Source: Streptomyces luteogriseus (GTDB taxonomy: Bacteria; Actinomycetota; Actinomycetes; Streptomycetales; Streptomycetaceae). From it: a stretch of 64,000 bases of DNA. Numbering within the stretch: position 1 is the stretch's first letter; each line of letters opens with the position of its first letter. Of this stretch, positions 59,549 to 64,000 are shown piece after piece. The notes beneath the pieces were generated by a model, which was not told the origin of the DNA, ran no database searches, and saw only the letters and a program-made list of their open reading frames with translations. A program made the translations under genes and the position numbers. The stretch lies in contig NZ_JACHMS010000001.1 in assembly GCF_014205055.1 (NCBI RefSeq), forward strand, positions 7,068,001-7,132,000, written 5' to 3'.

Positions 59549-59850
59549 GATCCTGCCTCCCGTGCACGGTGAGGTCACTGTGGGCGCGGACACGCGGAAT
59601 CCTCCCCCAGACTCCGTCCGGGGGTACCCCCAGCGGTGGCGGCTCCGGCGACGCCCGCGGTCATTCGACCTTCCCACTCTCGTCACGGTGCGTCCATACG
59701 AACGACGCGATCCCACCGCCCACCAGCGGCCCGCGGGTTCCCCCGAAAGGGGTCAGGGTGCCCGCACCTCGCCCACGCGCGCGCGTGACTACGATGGGCC
59801 AGCCGGTGGCCAGCAGGGGCCAGACGGCGACACCGACCCTCGGGAAGGCC

Positions 59851-60552
59851 ATGCTGAACAAGTACGCGCGTGCATTCTTCACGCGTGTCCTCACACCGTT
59901 CGCCGCGTTTCTCATCCGCCGGGGCGTGAGCCCCGACACGGTCACGCTCATCGGCACCGCCGGTGTGGTCGCGGGCGCGCTGGTCTTCTACCCCATGGGC
60001 GAGTTCTTCTGGGGCACGGTCGTGATCACGCTGTTCGTGTTCTCCGACCTCGTCGACGGCAACATGGCCCGTCAGCTCGGCCGCTCCAGCCGCTGGGGCG
60101 CCTTCCTGGACTCCACGCTCGACCGCGTCGCCGACGGCGCGATCTTCGGCGGCTTCATCCTCTGGTACGCCGGTGGGGGCGACGACCTCGTCCTGTGCGC
60201 GGTCTCGATCTTCTGTCTGGCCAGCGGCCAGGTGGTGTCGTACACCAAGGCCCGGGGCGAGTCGATCGGCCTGCCGGTCGCGGTCAACGGGCTCGTCGAG
60301 CGCGCCGAGCGCCTGGTGATCTCGCTGGTGGCGGCCGGGTTGGCGGGCCTGCACGCGTTCGGTGTGCCCGGCATCCAGTACCTGCTGCCTGTCGCCCTGT
60401 GGATCGTCGCCGTGGGCAGCCTCGTCACGCTGATCCAGCGGGTTGTCACGGTCCGCAGGGAGTCCGCGGAGGCGGAGGCGGCCGCACAGGGCGAGCAGGA
60501 TGATGAGGACGAGCAGCAGAACGCCTCTCACGGGAGCGAGGCGGCCACATGA
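59851..60552 (+). CDS. pgsA: phosphatidylinositol phosphate synthase (CDP-alcohol phosphatidyltransferase)
   Basis: The 233-residue membrane enzyme has the CDP-alcohol motif DLVDGNMAR-x8-GAFLDSTLD and six membrane segments. In actinobacteria it makes phosphatidylinositol phosphate from CDP-diacylglycerol and inositol phosphate. Neighbouring PIM acyltransferase and mannosyltransferase genes support this over a glycerol phosphate role. The ATG at 59851 matches the usual N-terminus; earlier in-frame starts exist (GTG 59806, ATG 59794), and TACGAT at 59790 could drive them. The stop overlaps the next ATG (ATGA). Confidence 0.92.
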   Translation: MLNKYARAFFTRVLTPFAAFLIRRGVSPDTVTLIGTAGVVAGALVFYPMGEFFWGTVVITLFVFSDLVDGNMARQLGRSSRWGAFLDSTLDRVADGAIFGGFILWYAGGGDDLVLCAVSIFCLASGQVVSYTKARGESIGLPVAVNGLVERAERLVISLVAAGLAGLHAFGVPGIQYLLPVALWIVAVGSLVTLIQRVVTVRRESAEAEAAAQGEQDDEDEQQNASHGSEAAT

Positions 60553-61457
60553 GCGCACAGGACAGGCTGACGGACGCGTTGTACGGCCTCGGCTGGGGCA
60601 CGGTCAAGAAGCTCCCCGAGCCGGCCGCCGTACGCCTCGGCCGGACCATCGCCGACCTCACCTGGAAGCAGCGCGGCAAGGGCGTCCAGCGTCTGGAGAG
60701 CAACTACGCGCGCGTGGTGCCCGGCGCGAGTCCTGAAGCCCTCGCCGAGCTGTCCCGCGCGGGCATGCGGTCCTATCTGCGCTACTGGATGGAGTCCTTC
60801 CGCCTCCCGGCCTGGAGCAAGGAGCGGATCAAGGGCGGCTTCGAGCCCAAGGACCTGCACCACCTCACCGAGGGCCTGGCCGCGGGCAAGGGCGTCGTAC
60901 TCGCCCTGCCACACCTCGCCAACTGGGACCTCGCCGGCGCCTGGGTCACCACGAAGCTCGGCATCCCCTTCACCACGGTCGCCGAGCGCCTGAAGCCCGA
61001 GACGCTCTACGACCGGTTCGTCGCCTACCGCGAGGGTCTCGGGATGGAGGTCCTGCCGCACAGCGGCGGCACCGCCTTCGGCACCCTGGCCCGGCGGCTG
61101 CGCGAGGGCGGCCTGGTCTGCCTGGTCGCCGACCGTGACCTGTCCGCCTCGGGCGTGGAGGTGGACTTCTTCGGCGACACGGCCCGCATGCCGGCCGGAC
61201 CGGCCCTGCTGGCCCAGCAGACCGGCGCCCAGCTGCTGCCGGTGACCCTCTGGTACGACGACTCGCCCGTGATGCGGGGCCGCGTCCACCCGCCCGTCGG
61301 GGTCCCCGAGTCGGGCACCCGCGCCGAGAAGACGTCGGTCATGACGCAGGCGCTGGCCGACGCCTTCGCCACCGGCATCGCCGACCATCCGGAGGACTGG
61401 CACATGCTGCAGCGCCTGTGGCTCGCGGACCTCGACCCCGAGAAGGGGCGCCCGTGA
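60549..61457 (+). CDS. phosphatidylinositol mannoside acyltransferase (LpxL/HtrB family)
   Basis: The 302-residue protein has the HxxxxD catalytic motif in LPHLANWDLAGAW and the GLVCLVADRDLSASGVEVDFFG region of the lipid A acyltransferase superfamily. In the pgsA-pimA block it should acylate a mannose of PIM on the inner face of the membrane. It overlaps pgsA and pimA by 4 bp on either side, forming one tight operon. Confidence 0.92.
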   Translation: MSAQDRLTDALYGLGWGTVKKLPEPAAVRLGRTIADLTWKQRGKGVQRLESNYARVVPGASPEALAELSRAGMRSYLRYWMESFRLPAWSKERIKGGFEPKDLHHLTEGLAAGKGVVLALPHLANWDLAGAWVTTKLGIPFTTVAERLKPETLYDRFVAYREGLGMEVLPHSGGTAFGTLARRLREGGLVCLVADRDLSASGVEVDFFGDTARMPAGPALLAQQTGAQLLPVTLWYDDSPVMRGRVHPPVGVPESGTRAEKTSVMTQALADAFATGIADHPEDWHMLQRLWLADLDPEKGRP

Positions 61458-62617
61458 GGATCGGCATCGTCTGCCCGTACTCCTGGGACGTACCGGGCGG
61501 CGTCCAGTTCCACATCCGTGACCTCGCCGAGTACTTCCTCCGCCTCGGCCACGAGGTGTCCGTCCTGGCCCCGGCCGACGACGACACCCCGCTGCCGCCG
61601 TACGTCGTCTCGGCCGGGCGAGCGGTGCCGGTGCCGTACAACGGCTCGGTGGCCCGGCTGAACTTCGGTTTCCTGAGCGCCGCCCGGGTGCGCCGCTGGC
61701 TGCACGACGGCGCCTTCGACGTCATCCACATCCACGAGCCGACCTCCCCGTCGCTGGGCCTGCTGACCTGCTGGGCCGCCCAGGGGCCGATCGTGGCGAC
61801 GTTCCACACCTCCAACCCGCGCTCCCGCGCGATGATCGCCGCCTACTCGATCCTCCAGGCCGCCCTGGAGAAGATCAGCGCCCGGATCGCGGTGAGCGAG
61901 TACGCCCGCCGCACGCTGGTGGAGCACCTCGGCGGCGACGCGGTCGTGATCCCCAACGGCGTCGACGTCGACTTCTTCGCCGAGGCCGAGCCCAAGGCCG
62001 AGTGGCAGGGCGACACGATCGGCTTCATAGGGCGTATCGACGAGCCCCGCAAGGGACTCCCGGTGCTGATGAAGGCCCTGCCGAAGATCCTCGCCGCGCG
62101 CCCGCAGACCCGGCTGCTGGTCGCCGGGCGCGGCGACGAGGAGGAGGCCGTTCAGTCCCTGCCGGCCGAGCTGCGTGCCCGCGTCGAGTTCCTCGGCATG
62201 GTCAGCGACGAGGACAAGGCCCGCTTCCTGCGCAGCGTCGACCTGTACGTCGCGCCCAACACCGGTGGCGAGAGCTTCGGCATCATCCTCGTCGAGGCCA
62301 TGTCCGCCGGAGCCCCCGTCCTCGCCTCCGACCTGGACGCCTTCGCCCAGGTCCTGGACCGCGGAGCGGCCGGCGAACTGTTCCCCAACGAGGACGCCGA
62401 TGCTCTGGCCGACGCGGCCGTACGGCTCCTGGCGGACCCGGAGCGGCTGACGGAGCTGCGCGAGCGGGGGAGCGCCCATGTGCGGCGCTTCGACTGGTCG
62501 ACCGTCGGCGCGGACATCCTGTCCGTCTACGAGACGGTGACCGCCGGAGCGGTGGCGGTGGCCGAGGACGAACGGACGACCGGGCTGTGGGGGCGGCTGG
62601 GATTCGCCCGGGACTGA
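61454..62617 (+). CDS. pimA: phosphatidylinositol alpha-mannosyltransferase
   Basis: The 387-residue GT4 glycosyltransferase has the donor-site pattern IGIVCPYSWDVPGGVQFHI, SNPRSRAM, PNGVDVDFF, IGRIDEPRKGL and the EX7E loop ESFGIILVEAMSAGAPV. It adds the first mannose to phosphatidylinositol. GTG overlaps the upstream stop (GTGA). The operon order pgsA - acyltransferase - pimA is well known in actinobacteria. Confidence 0.95.
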   Translation: MRIGIVCPYSWDVPGGVQFHIRDLAEYFLRLGHEVSVLAPADDDTPLPPYVVSAGRAVPVPYNGSVARLNFGFLSAARVRRWLHDGAFDVIHIHEPTSPSLGLLTCWAAQGPIVATFHTSNPRSRAMIAAYSILQAALEKISARIAVSEYARRTLVEHLGGDAVVIPNGVDVDFFAEAEPKAEWQGDTIGFIGRIDEPRKGLPVLMKALPKILAARPQTRLLVAGRGDEEEAVQSLPAELRARVEFLGMVSDEDKARFLRSVDLYVAPNTGGESFGIILVEAMSAGAPVLASDLDAFAQVLDRGAAGELFPNEDADALADAAVRLLADPERLTELRERGSAHVRRFDWSTVGADILSVYETVTAGAVAVAEDERTTGLWGRLGFARD

Positions 62618-63047
62618 GGATGGGGCGGCGGTCCGCCCGGGTCGGTCGGTGCCGAGGGCTGGTGCGGTGGCGGGCGGACTGGGCGGTTTGAGGGTTGGGT
62701 CGGTGGGCCGCCCGGGCCCGTCGGGTGCTGGGGCTGGGTCGGCGCTGTCCGGATGGGCTGCTTGTGAGGGCCGGGCGGTGGGGCGCCGGGACTGGGCGGC
62801 TGTGAGAGCCGGGCCGCGGGCCGCACGGATCGGCCGGTTGCGAGGGCCGAGTCAACGACGCCCGGAGCGGCCGCTTGTGACGGCTGGGCCGGGGGGGGGG
62901 CGACCGGGTGCGCCCTGGTCCGAGGGCAGGTCTGGCCGTCGGGCAGCCGCCCCCTCCGGCCCGGACCGAGGGCCGGGCCGCCCGGAGTCCGCCGTGGCCG
63001 CCCGGCCACGGGCGGGGCGGGGTGAACAGCGTGGTCGCGTGGGCCGC
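62618..63047. repeat. G-rich region with degenerate tandem repeats and a G10 run
   Basis: About 430 bp without a supported gene. A degenerate unit related to GGGCTGCTTGTGAGGGCCGG recurs near 62679, 62754, 62796, 62840 and 62873, some 35-75 bp apart. A run of ten G lies at 62891-62900. G is strongly favoured on the plus strand. Open frames cross it but their composition is random. Confidence 0.6.
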
Positions 63048-63061
63048 TAGCCTTGCCGCCC

Positions 63062-63604
63062 GTGACCACCACTCTCATCTGGATCGCCGTCGCCCTGGTC
63101 GCGATCGGGCTCTATCTCAGCTGGACCGCGGGCCGGCTCGACCGTCTCCACGCCCGGATCGACGCCGCCCGCGCGGCCCTCGACGCCCAGCTGCTGCGGC
63201 GCGCCTCGGTGGCGCAGGAACTGGCGACGTCGGGGGTCCTCGACCCGGCCGCCTCGATCGTGCTGTACGAGGCCGCGCACGCCGCCCGGCAGGCCGAGGA
63301 GGAGCAGCGGGAGGTCGCCGAGAGCGACCTGAGCCAGGCACTGCGGGCCGTCTTCGGAGAGGCCCCGCAGGTGGAGGCGGTGCGGGAGGCGCCCGGGGGA
63401 GAGGAGGCCGCCCGGGAACTCACCGAGGCCGTCCGCAAGGTGCCGATGGCCCGGCGCTTCCACAACGACACCGTACGCGCGGCCCGGGCCCTGCGCCGGC
63501 ACCGCAAGGTGCGCTGGTTCCGCCTGGCCGGTCACGCGCCCTTCCCGATGGCCTTCGAAATGGACGACGAGCCTCCGGCAGCCCTGGTGGACCGGGCCTC
63601 CTGA
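63062..63604 (+). CDS. LemA-like membrane protein
   Basis: The 180-residue protein has one N-terminal membrane segment (LIWIAVALVAIGLYLSW) followed by a helical, coiled-coil-like domain. LHARIDAARAALDAQLLRR and the C-terminal RFHNDTVRAARALRR to GHAPFPMAFEMDD segments resemble LemA-family proteins (about 185 residues), but the similarity is weak. TAGCCT lies 8 nt before the GTG, so it is probably leaderless. A LemA function is not established. Confidence 0.6.
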   Translation: MTTTLIWIAVALVAIGLYLSWTAGRLDRLHARIDAARAALDAQLLRRASVAQELATSGVLDPAASIVLYEAAHAARQAEEEQREVAESDLSQALRAVFGEAPQVEAVREAPGGEEAARELTEAVRKVPMARRFHNDTVRAARALRRHRKVRWFRLAGHAPFPMAFEMDDEPPAALVDRAS

Positions 63605-63740
63605 GCCCCGTTCACCTGCCGTTCTTCGGCCGTCCGTCGCAAAAGGATCCACAGCGTTCCCATTGGCCCTTGCTGTGGCCTGGTTCTCTCACGTTTCCTC
63701 AGTGCTGCAGAAACCCTCTTTCCCATCAGCGAGGTCACCC

Positions 63741-64000
63741 GTGTCCATCTCCGAAAACCAGGCTCCCGAGACCGGCACCGCCCGAGTGAAGCGCGGCATG
63801 GCCGAGCAGCTCAAGGGCGGCGTGATCATGGACGTCGTCACGCCGGAGCAGGCCAAGATCGCCGAGGACGCGGGCGCCGTGGCCGTCATGGCCCTGGAGC
63901 GGGTCCCCGCCGACATCCGCAAGGACGGCGGCGTCGCCCGCATGTCCGACCCGGACATGATCGAGGGCATCATCGACGCCGTCTCGATCCCGGTCATGGC
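63741..64000 (+). CDS. pdxS: pyridoxal 5'-phosphate synthase subunit PdxS (5' part)
   Basis: The first 86 codons are present; the gene runs past the window end. The sequence is highly characteristic: RVKRGMAEQLKGGVIMDVVTPEQAKIAEDAGAVAVMALERVPADIRKDGGVARMSDPDMIEGI. PdxS joins ribose 5-phosphate, glyceraldehyde 3-phosphate and ammonia (from PdxT) into PLP. The GTG at 63741 has GCGAGG 8 nt upstream. The later catalytic Lys lies outside the window. Confidence 0.97.
   Translation, partial: MSISENQAPETGTARVKRGMAEQLKGGVIMDVVTPEQAKIAEDAGAVAVMALERVPADIRKDGGVARMSDPDMIEGIIDAVSIPVM

Overview
This window looks like a chromosomal core segment of a Streptomyces. GC is very high throughout, many genes start at GTG, and several genes are recognisable Streptomyces or actinobacterial markers: the sporulation gene ssgB, and the block thrS - HIT protein - pgsA - PIM acyltransferase - pimA - pdxS. 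I see no IS element, integrase, prophage or CRISPR array. Functions are recognised from protein motifs and family knowledge only; no database search was possible.

Layout. 0-3.4 kb: a minus-strand operon for transmembrane electron transfer (ferric-reductase-like flavocytochrome, exported protein with three FMN-binding modules, ApbE flavin transferase). 3.5-5.9 kb: flavin-binding protein coupled to an L,D-transpeptidase-like protein, then an exported duplicated-domain protein. 6.0-16.1 kb: argH under a probable ArgR site, an aldo/keto reductase, a TetR/MFS efflux pair with a palindromic operator, a PlsC acyltransferase, a secreted glycerophosphodiesterase, a sigma-like protein, a GNAT, two small membrane proteins and a HAD phosphatase. 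16.2-19.1 kb: metNIQ importer preceded by a short Cys/Met-rich leader peptide. 19.2-27.1 kb: a GNAT and corrin/siroheme genes (CbiET/CobL, a giant BluB-CobT fusion, CysG-type protein). 27.2-32.4 kb: SpoU methylase, NUDIX, a Ser/Thr kinase ending in a tandem-repeat array, small proteins, a phosphotransferase and a zinc-ribbon protein.

32.4-33.0 kb: a minus-strand tRNA operon, Gly(GCC)-Cys(GCA)-Val(GAC)x3. 33.1-39.3 kb: PabB/PabC-like pair, a double GNAT, a DsbA-like protein, small membrane proteins, a CGNR regulator, ssgB and a PGPGW membrane protein. 39.4-49.9 kb: two identical tRNA-Val(CAC) genes bracket a sugar ABC importer operon with YesL-like and YetA/exo-rhamnogalacturonan-lyase-like proteins, preceded by a good promoter and two LacI-type palindromes, and then a very large membrane protein and a SRPBCC protein. 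49.9-52.6 kb: a DEDDh exonuclease and a DUF4365 two-gene operon. 52.8-64 kb: thrS, HIT protein, a large membrane protein, an EF-G-like GTPase, the phosphatidylinositol-mannoside genes, a LemA-like protein and the 5' part of pdxS.

Two themes recur. Several genes have a TANNNT hexamer 6-8 nt before the start codon and no Shine-Dalgarno sequence, so they are probably leaderless. Several strong operator-like palindromes sit exactly where a local regulator would act.
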